From an uncultured bacterium (GTDB lineage: Bacteria > Cyanobacteriota > Vampirovibrionia > Gastranaerophilales > Gastranaerophilaceae), in NCBI GenBank assembly GCA_949294395.1, contig CASFGU010000044.1, positions 1-64,000 of the forward strand: a stretch of DNA of 64,000 nt, in the 5' to 3' direction. A program made the position numbers and the translations under genes. A model generated the notes under the pieces. The model was not told the DNA's origin and searched no databases. It saw only the letters and a program-made list of their open reading frames with translations. Every line of letters starts with the position of its first letter. Position 1 is the stretch's first letter. Shown one piece after another: positions 43,671-53,082 of this stretch.

Positions 43671-44906
43671 TTATTGATAGTCTGCAGCAGCGTCGTAATT
43701 TATATAATTCAAATTTTCATCAATAATTGCACTGTCTATTTTAGTATGCCAGTTGCTGATTTTTTTATTTGTAATAATAAATGAATAGGTATCTGCGCCA
43801 AGCTGGTTAGGGCCTTTTAACCCGTTGGCGTCAATGAATAAAGTTCCGCATTGTTTTGAGTATTTCTGTGTAGTTTCATAGCCGCCCTTTCCGTCTGAAA
43901 CCCAGTTCCCGTTACTGTCAGTAACTTTGTTTGTAAAAATTCTTCCACATTCGGCATCTCCATTGATATAAGGGCTTATGGCAATGGATGAGCCGTCTGC
44001 AAGAATTGCCTTTTCATAATTTTTCACACTGTGAATGGCATTCTTACCCTGTCCGTCATTTTTTGCTTTCGGGTATTTGTATGTATCAGCCATGCAGCCG
44101 TTTTGACCGGCAGGACATTTTTTAATAATTTTCAGGTAAGAAAAAAACTCATCAGCAAGTTCATTCCTTGTCTTACTTTGTATGAATATTCCGCTATAGT
44201 CTGAAGCGCCCATTTCGTACTGCCATTTGTTCATGGCATTTAGAAGGGTTGCATAAGTCTTTTTGGTCTGATTTGCAAGGACTTTATTCTTGTAATTTGC
44301 AACCAGCGCAGGCAGAGTCATCGCGGCAACAATGCCGATAATCCCGAGGGTAATGAGGACTTCCGCTAAAGTAAAAGCGGCTTTTGGGCGGGTGAAGTGT
44401 GAAGAGTGAGGGGTGAAGCGTTCTCTATTACCCTCTCCCCTTGGGAGAGGGTGCCCGATAGGGCGGGAGAGGGTTTTAAAGACTTCAGGACTATAAATGG
44501 CGTAGGTCGGATTTACTAATCCGCCAGGTAGAACTGTTGAAAAGTTGAAAGGTTGAAGTGGTGAACGGTTAACAATAGACATGTCATTCTGAAACGAAAA
44601 TTGTTGCGTCTCACAAGAGTAGTGACTGTTCAGAATCTCTTTGTTATGAGATCCTGTCACCGAGAGCCATTTTGCACGAAAACAAGTTTTCTGCAAAAGT
44701 AGGTAATCAAGTTCAGTATGACATGTTCTGTTATCCTCATATCGCCTTATAGCCTTTCTAATAGCGCCCGCAATGGAAAAAGATTTGAGAAAATCCCCGC
44801 GCCATATAATGTTACTTAAAATTGAATGCCAGAAACCCTTGTCCCGAGCGGAAGTAAATCTACCCCCCCCCCTTCCGAGTTTTGAAGCTATAACTGTGTT
44901 TTGCAT
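43671..44906 (-). CDS. Type IV prepilin-like protein with unusually long repeat-derived leader
   Basis: The 411-residue frame starts at ATG 44906, which has a strong AAAGGAGG site. The class III (type IV pilin) signal occurs only at residues ~174-200: 'KAAFTLAEVLITLGIIGIVA' then AMTLPALVANYKNK; cleavage would be just before the Phe, and Glu+5 is present. The mature part (~235 residues) has the usual Gastranaerophilales pilin-like C-terminal half with Cys pairs and 'GTLFIDANGLKGPNQLGADTYSFIITN'. The first ~173 residues are translated intergenic repeats (for example 'GHPLPRGEGNRERF'). No alternative start lies near the signal. So either the leader is really ~173 residues long or the gene was damaged by repeat insertion. 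The protein would sit in the inner membrane or a pseudopilus. Confidence 0.75.
   Translation of the reverse strand: MQNTVIASKLGRGGGRFTSARDKGFWHSILSNIIWRGDFLKSFSIAGAIRKAIRRYEDNRTCHTELDYLLLQKTCFRAKWLSVTGSHNKEILNSHYSCETQQFSFQNDMSIVNRSPLQPFNFSTVLPGGLVNPTYAIYSPEVFKTLSRPIGHPLPRGEGNRERFTPHSSHFTRPKAAFTLAEVLITLGIIGIVAAMTLPALVANYKNKVLANQTKKTYATLLNAMNKWQYEMGASDYSGIFIQSKTRNELADEFFSYLKIIKKCPAGQNGCMADTYKYPKAKNDGQGKNAIHSVKNYEKAILADGSSIAISPYINGDAECGRIFTNKVTDSNGNWVSDGKGGYETTQKYSKQCGTLFIDANGLKGPNQLGADTYSFIITNKKISNWHTKIDSAIIDENLNYINYDAAADYQ
44431..44473. repeat. GC-rich palindromic repeat inside the prepilin leader
   Basis: CCCTCTCCC-ctt-GGGAGAGGG at 44431-44451, followed by GGGCGGGAGAGGG. This is the dispersed repeat whose translation gives PLPRGEG-like peptides in many genomes. 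Confidence 0.6.
44581..44724. repeat. 144-bp inverted-repeat element (MITE-like)
   Basis: Ends ATGTCATTCTGAA (44581-44593) and TTCAGTATGACAT (44712-44724) are imperfect inverted repeats of the TGTCATTCTGAA/TTCAGGATGACA type. The element lies inside the coding region for the prepilin leader and is read through in frame. Confidence 0.65.
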
Positions 44907-44998
44907 AAATTTATCCTCCTTTTTAATTTCCTATATTATTTTAACAAATTACCTGGTGTTTGGCAATATTAGTGAATTAGATTGTTTTATTTGTTTAC

Positions 44999-45027
44999 TT
45001 GCCCTAATTTTTTGAGTATGCTAAAAT
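44999..45027 (+). promoter_or_regulatory. Promoter of the cpaE-cpaF-like operon
   Basis: TTGCCC at 44999-45004, 17-bp spacer, TGC-TAAAAT with the -10 at 45022-45027. A GTAAGGGG site precedes ATG 45046. Confidence 0.65.
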
Positions 45028-45045
45028 CCTTATGTAAGGGGTATT

Positions 45046-46251
45046 ATGACAGAGAAAATTTCTACAATTATTTTATCCGGTCAGGAAAGGCTTAAAGAAG
45101 TTCTTAAACTATATTTGAATGAACGTGATGATTTTGAACTTCAGGAAGATTGTTCTGATTTGTCGGAAATATACAACACGCTATCTTCCCTGCCAAAATC
45201 CCTGCTTATTGTTGATTTAGATAATTCAACGCAAAAGAAATATTATGATTTTATACTAAAGGTTACTGAGGATTGTCCTAACTGCCGTGTAGCTGCTGTT
45301 TATGAGAATCCTACTATTGATGCTCTTGTAAAAATTATGCGCTCCGGCGCTAAGGAAGTTCTTTCCTCTCCTGTTATAAAGGGTGAATTTTTTGAGGTTT
45401 TGAACAGGATTAAAGAGCAGCTTAACGATGATTATCAAAAAGTTAACCGCTGCCGTATGGTTACAGTTTTTTCTAACAAAGGCGGTATTGGCAAGACTTC
45501 AATTGCCACAAATCTTGCACTTGAACTTGCAAGAACAACTAAAGAAAATGTTGCTTTGATTGATTTGAACTTTCAACTCGGTGATATTACGACTTTTATG
45601 GACTTAAAGCCGTCTTTTAATATTTCTTATATGCTTAAAAATCTAGATAAGTTGAATAAAGATTTTCTGCTTAATACGCTTGAAAAATATAAAAGTACAA
45701 GCCTGTATGTGCTTGCAGATCCGCCTTATTTTAAGCAGGCAGAGGATATTTCTCCAAAACAGGTTGCAAAGCTGTTTGAAATTCTAAAGGAAACTTTTTC
45801 TTATATAGTAGTTGACACTGATAATACTTTTGACGGGAAAACAATAACAGCGCTTGATAATTCAGATATGATATTTCTGGTTTCAATAGTTAACCTGCCG
45901 GCTCTAAGAAACTGCCAGCGCTGTCTTGATTTGTTCGCTAAACTCGGCTATGACGATGAAAAGGTTAAGATTATTATTAACCGGTATATGGAAAACGACG
46001 AGATTAAAGCTGATGATGTGGAAAAACTTCTTGCTAAAGAAATTTACTGGAAAATTCCTAATAACTATTTTTCGCTAATGGCAGCAATTAATAAGGGCGT
46101 GCCGGTGTCGGAATTGAATCCGGCGTCAAATGTTTCGCAGAGTTACAGAGAACTTGCGATACATGTTGCAGATACTATTCACCGCCAGAAATTAATTAAA
46201 AAAATTGTATCAAATTCCGTAGAAAACCTGAACAACATACTGAGGGGCTGA
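45046..46251 (+). CDS. cpaE: CpaE/TadZ-like pilus assembly ATPase with pseudo-receiver domain
   Basis: A 401-residue protein. Residues 1-125 form a receiver-like domain ('LLIVDLDNS' with Asp57/59, 'GAKEVLSSPV'); the rest is a MinD/ParA-type ATPase with deviant Walker A KGGIGKT (145-151), 'VALIDLNFQLGDIT' and 'YIVVDTDNTFD'. This is the CpaE/TadZ architecture that localises Flp/Tad pilus machinery at the membrane. AAGGGG precedes the ATG. The cpaF-like gene starts three bases behind its stop, so they are one operon. Other Tad genes (cpaB, tadB, tadC) are not in this window. Confidence 0.85.
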   Translation: MTEKISTIILSGQERLKEVLKLYLNERDDFELQEDCSDLSEIYNTLSSLPKSLLIVDLDNSTQKKYYDFILKVTEDCPNCRVAAVYENPTIDALVKIMRSGAKEVLSSPVIKGEFFEVLNRIKEQLNDDYQKVNRCRMVTVFSNKGGIGKTSIATNLALELARTTKENVALIDLNFQLGDITTFMDLKPSFNISYMLKNLDKLNKDFLLNTLEKYKSTSLYVLADPPYFKQAEDISPKQVAKLFEILKETFSYIVVDTDNTFDGKTITALDNSDMIFLVSIVNLPALRNCQRCLDLFAKLGYDDEKVKIIINRYMENDEIKADDVEKLLAKEIYWKIPNNYFSLMAAINKGVPVSELNPASNVSQSYRELAIHVADTIHRQKLIKKIVSNSVENLNNILRG

Positions 46252-46253
46252 TT

Positions 46254-47561
46254 GTGGCAATAAAAGACAGATTTAAAAATATACCCGTACCTGAGATTAT
46301 TGAGGAAGAAGAACAAAAGCATGAAGAGGATGTTGTAACGCCGCATGATATTTTACAGGAAGATTCTAACCGGCAGTTTTTTGATGATTTAATAAGAGCA
46401 CTTTCCGCTAAAATTTACTCAATTCCAGTGTGGTTTGAATATACAAAAGAAGAACAACTTTCACTAATTTCCGGATACGTTGAGACAAAGCTGAAAGAAC
46501 TTAACGTTAAGCTTTCTGATGAAGAAAAAGCCGGATTTGTTCAATTTTTTATAGATTCTGTTTATGGTTTTGGAGAACTGGATGTTCTGCTTTTAAGAGA
46601 TGATGTTTCATCTGTTTTCATTAACAGCAACGGTATAGTTGAAATAGAGCAGGACGGTAAAATCGAATTATCAGATATAATACTTGACGGCGAGCATTTT
46701 AATAAGATTAAAGATACAATGCTGAAACTTTCTGCAGAAAGTTCCGGTATTGTAAATGTGAGGTTTAAAAATCTATTGATTACGCTTCTTCTGCCGCCGG
46801 TTTGTGCAGAAAATATTATTATAAGAAAACTTGCAAGAGGAAAAGTTGATTTTGAATATCTTGTCACGACAGACATGTTAAATACAAAAACTGTTGATAT
46901 GTTGAAACTTGTTTTGTCCGAAAGACGCAATATTCTAATTGCAGGGCGCTTAAGCAGCGGCAAATCCTCCATATTATCTGCAATGATTCATTGTGCAGGC
47001 GGTACTAGAGCCGTTTTGTTTCAGAAACATCCGTTGATTGAGGTTCCTCCTCAGCCGGCGCACGGGTTTTTAACGGCTGGTCTTGATGAAGAAGGTTTTG
47101 AAAATCTGTTATCATCTGCTCTGGTAATGCAGCCTGAATACATATTTGCAGATTTAAATTCCGTAAAATATACGGATGCCATTATAAATGCAAGACCTGC
47201 GCTGAAAGGTTTTATTTCGTCTGTCAGGGCTGATTCTGTTGTTGCTGCTGTTTCAAAACTCGCATCATCAATTATGTTTGGGGAAAAATGTACTGAAAAA
47301 GCTGCTAAAGCGGCTATTGCAAGAATTTTTGACTATATTCTTTTTGTAGAGAAAGGAAAACTTGCGTCTATAGTTGCTCTTTCTTTGAATAAGGCGGGTT
47401 CTCTTGTGATGTCTGAGGTGTATTTTCCTTCTGATGAGCCGGAAGCGGTTTCTTCTGAGGCTGTACCGGAGCAGGCACTGGCTTCTGCTCCTGAAATTGA
47501 GAAGAGTCGTTCTTCAAAGAAGAAGAAATCTTCAGGTTCTTTTCGGAGTCGTTATCTGTAA
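46254..47561 (+). CDS. CpaF/TadA-like secretion ATPase with degenerate catalytic motifs
   Basis: A 435-residue protein of the VirB11/CpaF family by layout: an N-terminal helical domain ('FGELDVLLLRDDVSSVFIN'), 'IVNVRFKNLLITLLLPP', and an ATPase half. Walker A reads GRLSSGKSS (231-239) instead of GxTGSGKT, the Walker B/GEVR region is 'PEYIFADLNSVKYTDAI', and the usual HANS is RADS. So ATP hydrolysis is doubtful and it may be a regulatory subunit. It starts at GTG 46254. The last ~65 residues are a low-complexity Ala/Glu/Ser/Lys tail whose coding region overlaps the convergent gene by 194 bp. Confidence 0.8.
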   Translation: MAIKDRFKNIPVPEIIEEEEQKHEEDVVTPHDILQEDSNRQFFDDLIRALSAKIYSIPVWFEYTKEEQLSLISGYVETKLKELNVKLSDEEKAGFVQFFIDSVYGFGELDVLLLRDDVSSVFINSNGIVEIEQDGKIELSDIILDGEHFNKIKDTMLKLSAESSGIVNVRFKNLLITLLLPPVCAENIIIRKLARGKVDFEYLVTTDMLNTKTVDMLKLVLSERRNILIAGRLSSGKSSILSAMIHCAGGTRAVLFQKHPLIEVPPQPAHGFLTAGLDEEGFENLLSSALVMQPEYIFADLNSVKYTDAIINARPALKGFISSVRADSVVAAVSKLASSIMFGEKCTEKAAKAAIARIFDYILFVEKGKLASIVALSLNKAGSLVMSEVYFPSDEPEAVSSEAVPEQALASAPEIEKSRSSKKKKSSGSFRSRYL

Positions 47562-48648
47562 CCTGCGGTTTTGTTTGAGGAGTTGCGGGTGCTGTATTTT
47601 TTATCTGGGATTTAAGAGCGCTTCTGTCAAGAATTGCATCGTTAAATCTTCTAAGCCCCGGATCAACTATTTTGGGCATAAGTATATCAGATACGAAGTA
47701 GTCAATCGGCTTTGCAAATACGGCAAGCGAAATCAGACCGCCTATTGTCTTTAATACTTTGTATTTGAAAAGCCTGCGGGTTTCAAAATTTTTTAATACA
47801 AAACCGAGAGCATCATTTGCATTATCTTTGCCGTAAATCTTTTCCAGTACAGGTGCTTCTTTAAGGTATTTTTTGTAGCAGGAGGAGGAAATCCCTTTAG
47901 GTTTTACACCTTTTTTTAAGGATTGTTGTATTTCAAACAATCTGTTAATATTTTTGTCTGCAAATTCGAGTATCTTTGCTTTGTCTTCTCTTGCCAGTGC
48001 ATAAGAGCCGTTGCAAAGTTTTATAATTCTTCTGTAGTAATTATCAGTTTTTTTCTCGTTCCGGCATGCTGCAATTTTGTTTTCAAGAGAATTGAGCAGA
48101 AAATTTTTGAAATTTTGTTTGTCGTCATATATTCCGCCAATACACTGGGTTACAGAGTTTCTGAGGTATTCAAGTGTTGTTTCCTGTGCGTTTATACTTA
48201 ATTTTCTGTTAAAAAGCTTAATCACCGGCGAAGTAAGCTTTTGACCGAGATAAATTGCGCCGGACGGTAGCAAAAATCCTGCAACGCCCTGATAGATTAC
48301 ACGTTCAATTCCTCTTTTTCCGCTCGGGTCGTAGTGGTTTTTGTCATTTTTGTATTTGTCATAAATATCAGCTCCTAGATACATGATTGACGGTACCCAG
48401 AGAGCCTGCCCCAGTTTTGGCGCTATTTCACGAATTGTTGTACCGGCTTCATTTGAGTATGTAGCAGCTTTAACCCACCAGTAATTAAGCGGATCATCAT
48501 AGTTTTCAGCTTTCTCTTTTTTTTCTTTTCTGTGAAAAAGTGAGAGTACGCTTGTAAAATTAGTTCTGTATTGTATCGGATGATGCAATTTTGAATTTCC
48601 CTTATCTCTGCATATATTATAATATCCGTAAAAAATGAAATTTGCCAC
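47368..48648 (-). CDS. Unknown protein with membrane segments, overlapping the cpaF-like gene
   Basis: A 426-residue protein, unrecognised. The N-terminus contains 'HPIQYRTNFTSVLSLF'. Hydrophobic stretches occur near residues 78-95 ('LGQALWVPSIMYLGAD'), 120-140 ('GVAGFLLPSGAIYLGQ') and about 310-330 ('TIGGLISLAVFAKPIDYFV'). The C-terminal ~70 residues are a Pro/Gln/Lys-rich tail. That tail is encoded antisense to the tail of the CpaF-like protein (47368-47561). General build resembles the 732-residue protein at 41198 (membrane patches plus Pro/Gln tail), so the two may belong to one envelope-associated group. The final ~60 residues could be spurious if translation ends differently, but no earlier stop exists. 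Confidence 0.65.
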   Translation of the reverse strand: MANFIFYGYYNICRDKGNSKLHHPIQYRTNFTSVLSLFHRKEKKEKAENYDDPLNYWWVKAATYSNEAGTTIREIAPKLGQALWVPSIMYLGADIYDKYKNDKNHYDPSGKRGIERVIYQGVAGFLLPSGAIYLGQKLTSPVIKLFNRKLSINAQETTLEYLRNSVTQCIGGIYDDKQNFKNFLLNSLENKIAACRNEKKTDNYYRRIIKLCNGSYALAREDKAKILEFADKNINRLFEIQQSLKKGVKPKGISSSCYKKYLKEAPVLEKIYGKDNANDALGFVLKNFETRRLFKYKVLKTIGGLISLAVFAKPIDYFVSDILMPKIVDPGLRRFNDAILDRSALKSQIKNTAPATPQTKPQVTDNDSEKNLKISSSLKNDSSQFQEQKPVPAPVQPQKKPLPAHQKENTPQTSQENPPYSKKEQL

Positions 48649-48682
48649 TGGTTTTTAGAAAATTTTGGTATAAACTTTTGTT

Positions 48683-50665
48683 ATGGAACGCAGATTTAAA
48701 ATAAATTCAAAATACTCTCCTGCAGGCGATCAGCCAAAAGCTATAAAAGAACTGGTCAATGGGCTGGAAGCCGGTGATGACGCACAGACACTTCTCGGGA
48801 TAACCGGTTCCGGCAAAACGTTTACCATTGCAAATGTTATTGAACAGGTGCAAAAACCTACGCTCATAATTGCGCATAACAAAACTCTTGCGGCGCAGCT
48901 TTATAATGAATTTAAAGAACTGTTTCCGGATAATGCCGTCGAGTATTTTATCAGTTATTATGATTACTATCAGCCGGAAGCTTACATTCCGCGCACTGAT
49001 ACTTATATTGAAAAATCTGCCTCCATAAATGAAGAAATTGACAGGCTGCGCCACAATACGACAAGGAGCCTCTATGAGAGAAACGACGTAATAATTGTGG
49101 CTTCAGTGAGCTGCATATACGGTTTGGGGCTTCCTGAAAACTATTTCAGAGGCTCTGTGGAACTTAAAGTAGGCGATGAAATCGACAGGGATGCCCTGTT
49201 AAATCATCTTGTTGCTGTTCAGTATTCGCGGAATGACCTTGTTCTGGAGCGTTCAACATTCAGGGTGCGCGGGGATATTGTTGAGATTATGCCTGCTTAT
49301 GAAAAAATTGTCACAAGGATTTACTTTTTTGGAGATGAAATTGAAAAAATTGTGAAAATTGACAATGTTTCCGGAGAAATTCTTGAAATGCCTGAAAAGA
49401 CAGTTATTTATCCTGCTGTACATTATCTTTCTTATGATGAAAATGTCGATGATACGATTGCTTTAATACGTCAGGAGCTTCAGACAAGGCTTGCTGAGCT
49501 TAATAATGAAAACAAGCTTGTGGAGGCGCAGCGCCTTGAACAGCGGGTAAAATATGATTTAGAAATGATTAAAGAGATGGGATACTGTTCAGGAATTGAA
49601 AATTATTCAAGAATTATTGAACGAAGACCTCCTGGTTCGCATCCGGCAACACTTCTTGATTATTTTCAGGGGGATTTTTTGACTGTAATTGATGAATCGC
49701 ATGTAACTCTTCCGCAGCTTAAGGGGATGAGCCACGGTGATGCCGCAAGAAAAGACACTCTTATAAAATACGGTTTCAGGCTTCCGTGTGCAAAGGATAA
49801 CAGACCGCTTACAGATGAGGAATTTTTCTCAAAAGTAAGGCAGAAAATTTACATCTCGGCAACTCCGGGCGAATTTGAGAGAAAAACTTCCGCGCAGCTT
49901 GTTGAACAGATTATCCGTCCTACTGGGCTTGTCGATCCGAAAATTCATGTTCGTCCTATAGATACCCAGATTAATGACCTGAAAGAAGAAATCAAAAAAC
50001 GGGCAGACAAAAATGAAAGAGTGCTTATTACAACTCTTACAAAACGAATGGCAGAGGATTTGACGGATTTCTTTATACAGGAAGGTATCAGAGTCCGTTA
50101 TCTTCACAGCGGCATCCAGTCGCTTGAACGTGTTGAAATTCTGAGGGATTTGCGACTCGGAGAATTTGATGTGCTGATAGGAGTAAACCTCCTCAGAGAA
50201 GGACTTGATATTCCGGAAGTGTCGCTTGTGGCGATTATGGATGCGGATAAAGAGGGCTTTTTGCGTTCGGAAACAAGTCTTATACAGACTATTGGCCGTG
50301 CTGCAAGAAATGCCTGCGGTGAGGTTATTATGTACGCTGATAAAATTACCGAATCCATGCAAAATGCAATTGACGAAACTGAAAGACGCCGTAAAATTCA
50401 GCTTGCACATAACGAAAAATACGGAATTGTGCCGCAGACAATTAAAAAGCCTATAGAAAACAATCTTCTTTCTCTGGTTGCAAGCTATAGAGAGCTTGAA
50501 GATATTGTTGCAGAAGAAATGGTTGATATGGGCATTGAGAAAAAAGATTTACCGAAACTTATTGACAAACTTGAAAAAGACATGCACAAAGCAGCTAAAA
50601 TTCTTGATTTTGAGCGTGCGGCAGAAATCCGTGACAAATTGAAAAAACTCAGAGAAATGGTTTAA
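48683..50665 (+). CDS. uvrB: UvrABC system protein B
   Basis: A 660-residue helicase-like damage verifier in nucleotide excision repair. Visible: '[16 protein letters not shown]' Walker A (about residue 40), the beta-hairpin region '[20 protein letters not shown]', '[11 protein letters not shown]', '[15 protein letters not shown]', '[15 protein letters not shown]' and 'QTIGRAARN', and the C-terminal UVR motif ('[21 protein letters not shown]'-type). Length is normal. An extended -10 TGGTATAAA lies at 48667-48674, eight bases before the ATG, and there is no ribosome-binding site, so the mRNA may be leaderless. It converges with the membrane protein gene, with 4 bp of overlap at the 3' ends. 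Confidence 0.97.
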   Translation: MERRFKINSKYSPAGDQPKAIKELVNGLEAGDDAQTLLGITGSGKTFTIANVIEQVQKPTLIIAHNKTLAAQLYNEFKELFPDNAVEYFISYYDYYQPEAYIPRTDTYIEKSASINEEIDRLRHNTTRSLYERNDVIIVASVSCIYGLGLPENYFRGSVELKVGDEIDRDALLNHLVAVQYSRNDLVLERSTFRVRGDIVEIMPAYEKIVTRIYFFGDEIEKIVKIDNVSGEILEMPEKTVIYPAVHYLSYDENVDDTIALIRQELQTRLAELNNENKLVEAQRLEQRVKYDLEMIKEMGYCSGIENYSRIIERRPPGSHPATLLDYFQGDFLTVIDESHVTLPQLKGMSHGDAARKDTLIKYGFRLPCAKDNRPLTDEEFFSKVRQKIYISATPGEFERKTSAQLVEQIIRPTGLVDPKIHVRPIDTQINDLKEEIKKRADKNERVLITTLTKRMAEDLTDFFIQEGIRVRYLHSGIQSLERVEILRDLRLGEFDVLIGVNLLREGLDIPEVSLVAIMDADKEGFLRSETSLIQTIGRAARNACGEVIMYADKITESMQNAIDETERRRKIQLAHNEKYGIVPQTIKKPIENNLLSLVASYRELEDIVAEEMVDMGIEKKDLPKLIDKLEKDMHKAAKILDFERAAEIRDKLKKLREMV

Positions 50666-51393
50666 TTTCTTTCGTTAAGCCTTTCTTCAAATGAGAAGAT
50701 TTCTTCACTCAACTGTGCCAGATAATTTGCCCCGATGACAAGGTTGTACATTATTGTTACACACCAGATGTATTTTATCAGGTAATTGTCAAACCCGAGA
50801 AACAGCCAGAATAAATAGCTTATAAACCCGATAACTATAGCATTAATAATAAACAATTTCACAATCATGTAAGCCCCGCTCAAAAAAGCCTCCGGATAGG
50901 CTTTGATAAATTTTACCGGATTGTAGGCTTCAAAAACATTCAAACGCCTCACAAAGATTATGTATCCGGCAAACCAGAAGCCTAGAAATAGGAACCATAT
51001 CATAATTTCGCAGGTCATATCAACGGCTTCATCGCCTGTTTTTACAAATCCGCATGCAAAATTTGCCCCGAAATAACAAATAAGAGCGTAAATTCCGGTT
51101 GCAAGCAGTCCTAAAAATCCATTAAATCCCATAGATAAGAAATTCGCACCCGGAACAATCTCCGAATTTTTAGCGACGGTATTATAGGAGATTTCAACGA
51201 GGAAACCTGTTATAAGCACCAGAAATACAGCTCCTACTGTAGAGAGCAGTGCAACATTCGGCTTTGCTGCAAGCAGCCATTCTCTGAACCAGAATAACGG
51301 AATTGCCCATAAAATAAGTTTTAAGCCTGTAAAGCTTTCGCCGATTGTACTCTGATATGCGTCTTTAATAGATGCCACCCTGTTTACCTCCAA
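50662..51393 (-). CDS. Integral membrane protein, unknown
   Basis: A 243-residue hydrophobic protein with about five to six membrane helices: '[20 protein letters not shown]', '[20 protein letters not shown]', '[20 protein letters not shown]', '[18 protein letters not shown]' and '[20 protein letters not shown]'. The soluble ends are short, with a charged C-terminus. No known transporter motif is seen. It is the last gene of the minus-strand operon, 34 bp after the histidine kinase gene, and could be its membrane partner since that kinase has no membrane segment; this is inference. Confidence 0.75.
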   Translation of the reverse strand: MEVNRVASIKDAYQSTIGESFTGLKLILWAIPLFWFREWLLAAKPNVALLSTVGAVFLVLITGFLVEISYNTVAKNSEIVPGANFLSMGFNGFLGLLATGIYALICYFGANFACGFVKTGDEAVDMTCEIMIWFLFLGFWFAGYIIFVRRLNVFEAYNPVKFIKAYPEAFLSGAYMIVKLFIINAIVIGFISYLFWLFLGFDNYLIKYIWCVTIMYNLVIGANYLAQLSEEIFSFEERLNERN

Positions 51394-51427
51394 ATCTCTA
51401 ACTATTTATAGTTTATCATTTTTTTTG

Positions 51428-52543
51428 TTAAATTACAACATTTTGAAGTTCAATTATGAATTTAGTTCCTTTAGAAGGTTCACTCTCAGCATAAATTTTT
51501 CCTCCGTGCAGCCGGACAAGTTCCTGCGTAATAGTCAGTCCGAGCCCTGTTGACGCTGCATTTGAGGTATCCGGATTTATTTGAACAAATTTTTTAAATA
51601 TTTTTTTCAGATGTTTTTTATCTATTCCGGTGCCGGTGTCGATTATATTTATTGTTAAATTTTTTGAAGCTGTTTCTGTTTTTATCGTTATTTTTCCGCC
51701 GGAAGGCGTAAATTTTATTGCGTTGCTTAAAAGATTAAAGAATATCTGCTGAATTTTCTGATAATCGGCAGTTATTTCGATATTTTCCGGAATATCAAGC
51801 TCGTTTTTCAGCTTCTTCTTTTTCAGAAGTGGTTTCAGAATGTTTAAAACCTCCGCAGCATTCTGTCTGAGGTCGAATTGTGTCAGGTTAAGCGTCATCC
51901 CGTGAGCTTCTATTTTTGAAATATCAAGCACCTCATTAACCATTCCGAGAAGATGCAGGCTTGCAATACGAATATCAGATACGTATTCCTTCTGCTTTTC
52001 GTTCAGGCTGCCGCTGAACGGCATCTCAAGAAGTTCGGAAAATCCGAGTATTGAATTAAGCGGAGAGCGCAGTTCATGCGACATGTTTGCAAGAAATTTG
52101 TTTTTTACTTTTTCGGATTTTTTAAGCTTTTTCTCCTGTTTTTTTGCCTCTTTTATACCTTCCTGCAGTGCTTCTACCTGCAGACGTACAATGGATGAAA
52201 GTTCTATATCCTTAATTATTCCGGAGATTATAACAGCACAGGTCTTGAAAACATCGGCTTCACAGTCTGAAAAAGCTTTATCTCTGCCGATTTCTATCAT
52301 ACCGAATTTACATTCCTGGATAGCAAGAGGCTCCTGTAATTTCGCTGCAGTATCTTTATTCCCGTGCTGATATTTAATTTCAAAACTGTCTGAATTCTGT
52401 AAATAAATGGTGCCGCCATCAAATGGAATAATTTTATTCAGAATTTCAAACAAAAGTTTCCCTGAATTTTTTTCTGTGTATTGCGGGCTGTAAAATTCTA
52501 TAAGTTTAGAAACGGCATTTCTGTAAAATTCAATTTCTTCCAA
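51428..52543 (-). CDS. Sensor histidine kinase, soluble, GAF-like N-terminus
   Basis: A 371-residue kinase without transmembrane helix. Residues ~1-110 look like a degenerate GAF domain ('LLFEILNKIIPFDGGTIYLQ'), followed by a coiled coil (120-148). HisKA has the phospho-acceptor His156 in 'LANMSHELRSPLNSILGFSE'. The ATPase domain has an N box 'LLSNAIKFTPSGGKI', G1 'DTGTGIDKKHL', and G2 'STGLGLTITQELVRLHGG'. No response regulator lies next to it, so its partner is elsewhere. It follows hpt by three bases in the operon. The signal sensed is unknown. Confidence 0.92.
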   Translation of the reverse strand: MEEIEFYRNAVSKLIEFYSPQYTEKNSGKLLFEILNKIIPFDGGTIYLQNSDSFEIKYQHGNKDTAAKLQEPLAIQECKFGMIEIGRDKAFSDCEADVFKTCAVIISGIIKDIELSSIVRLQVEALQEGIKEAKKQEKKLKKSEKVKNKFLANMSHELRSPLNSILGFSELLEMPFSGSLNEKQKEYVSDIRIASLHLLGMVNEVLDISKIEAHGMTLNLTQFDLRQNAAEVLNILKPLLKKKKLKNELDIPENIEITADYQKIQQIFFNLLSNAIKFTPSGGKITIKTETASKNLTINIIDTGTGIDKKHLKKIFKKFVQINPDTSNAASTGLGLTITQELVRLHGGKIYAESEPSKGTKFIIELQNVVI

Positions 52544-52546
52544 TGG

Positions 52547-53080
52547 CTACTCCACGTATCCGATAAATTTAAGGTTTCTGTAATATCCCTCATAGTCAAG
52601 ACCGTAGCCGACAACAAATTTATCATCAATATGAAAACCGTAGTAATCCGGTTCTATATCTGTTTTTCTTGAGATTTTTTTATCAAGCAGCGAGCAGAAT
52701 TTTGTGGATTTTGTCTTGAAGTTGCATGCCATAAAGTCCATTAAGAATTTTGCAGTCAAGCCGGTATCTATAATATCTTCTATAATCAGAACATTTTTCC
52801 CGTTTAAATCAGGAAGCGAGATGTCTACGGCGTTAACTTTTCCGGTTGTATTTCTTCCTGTTCCGTAGCTTGATAACCTTATAAATTCCATCTTTAAAGG
52901 CATGTCAAGATATTTTACAAGGTCTGTCGCAAACATGACGGCTCCCTTTAAAACACATATTGCGCAAACTTCTTCCCCTTTATAAAGACTGTTAAGCTCT
53001 GCTGCAATCTCTTTTATCCTGCTTTGAAGTTCTTCTTCAGTAAAAAGCGGCTTTATATCCTCAAGTTTTATATCTAACAT
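52547..53080 (-). CDS. hpt: Hypoxanthine phosphoribosyltransferase
   Basis: A 177-residue type I phosphoribosyltransferase for purine salvage (hypoxanthine/guanine plus PRPP to IMP/GMP). The PRPP loop is 'VLIIEDIIDTGLTAKFL', preceded by the flexible loop 'LSSYGTGRNTTGKV' and followed by 'IEPDYYGFHIDDKFVVGYGL DYEG'-type C-terminal signature with the conserved Asp. It lies three bases behind tilS, an arrangement (tilS-hpt) conserved in many bacteria. Length is typical. Confidence 0.95.
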   Translation of the reverse strand: MLDIKLEDIKPLFTEEELQSRIKEIAAELNSLYKGEEVCAICVLKGAVMFATDLVKYLDMPLKMEFIRLSSYGTGRNTTGKVNAVDISLPDLNGKNVLIIEDIIDTGLTAKFLMDFMACNFKTKSTKFCSLLDKKISRKTDIEPDYYGFHIDDKFVVGYGLDYEGYYRNLKFIGYVE

Positions 53081-53082
53081 CG

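Noticed and set aside
49829..50410. Antisense open frames within uvrB (49829-50410 and shorter ones)
   Set aside because: They lie fully within a well-conserved gene, lack ribosome-binding sites, and their composition is that of codon shadows.
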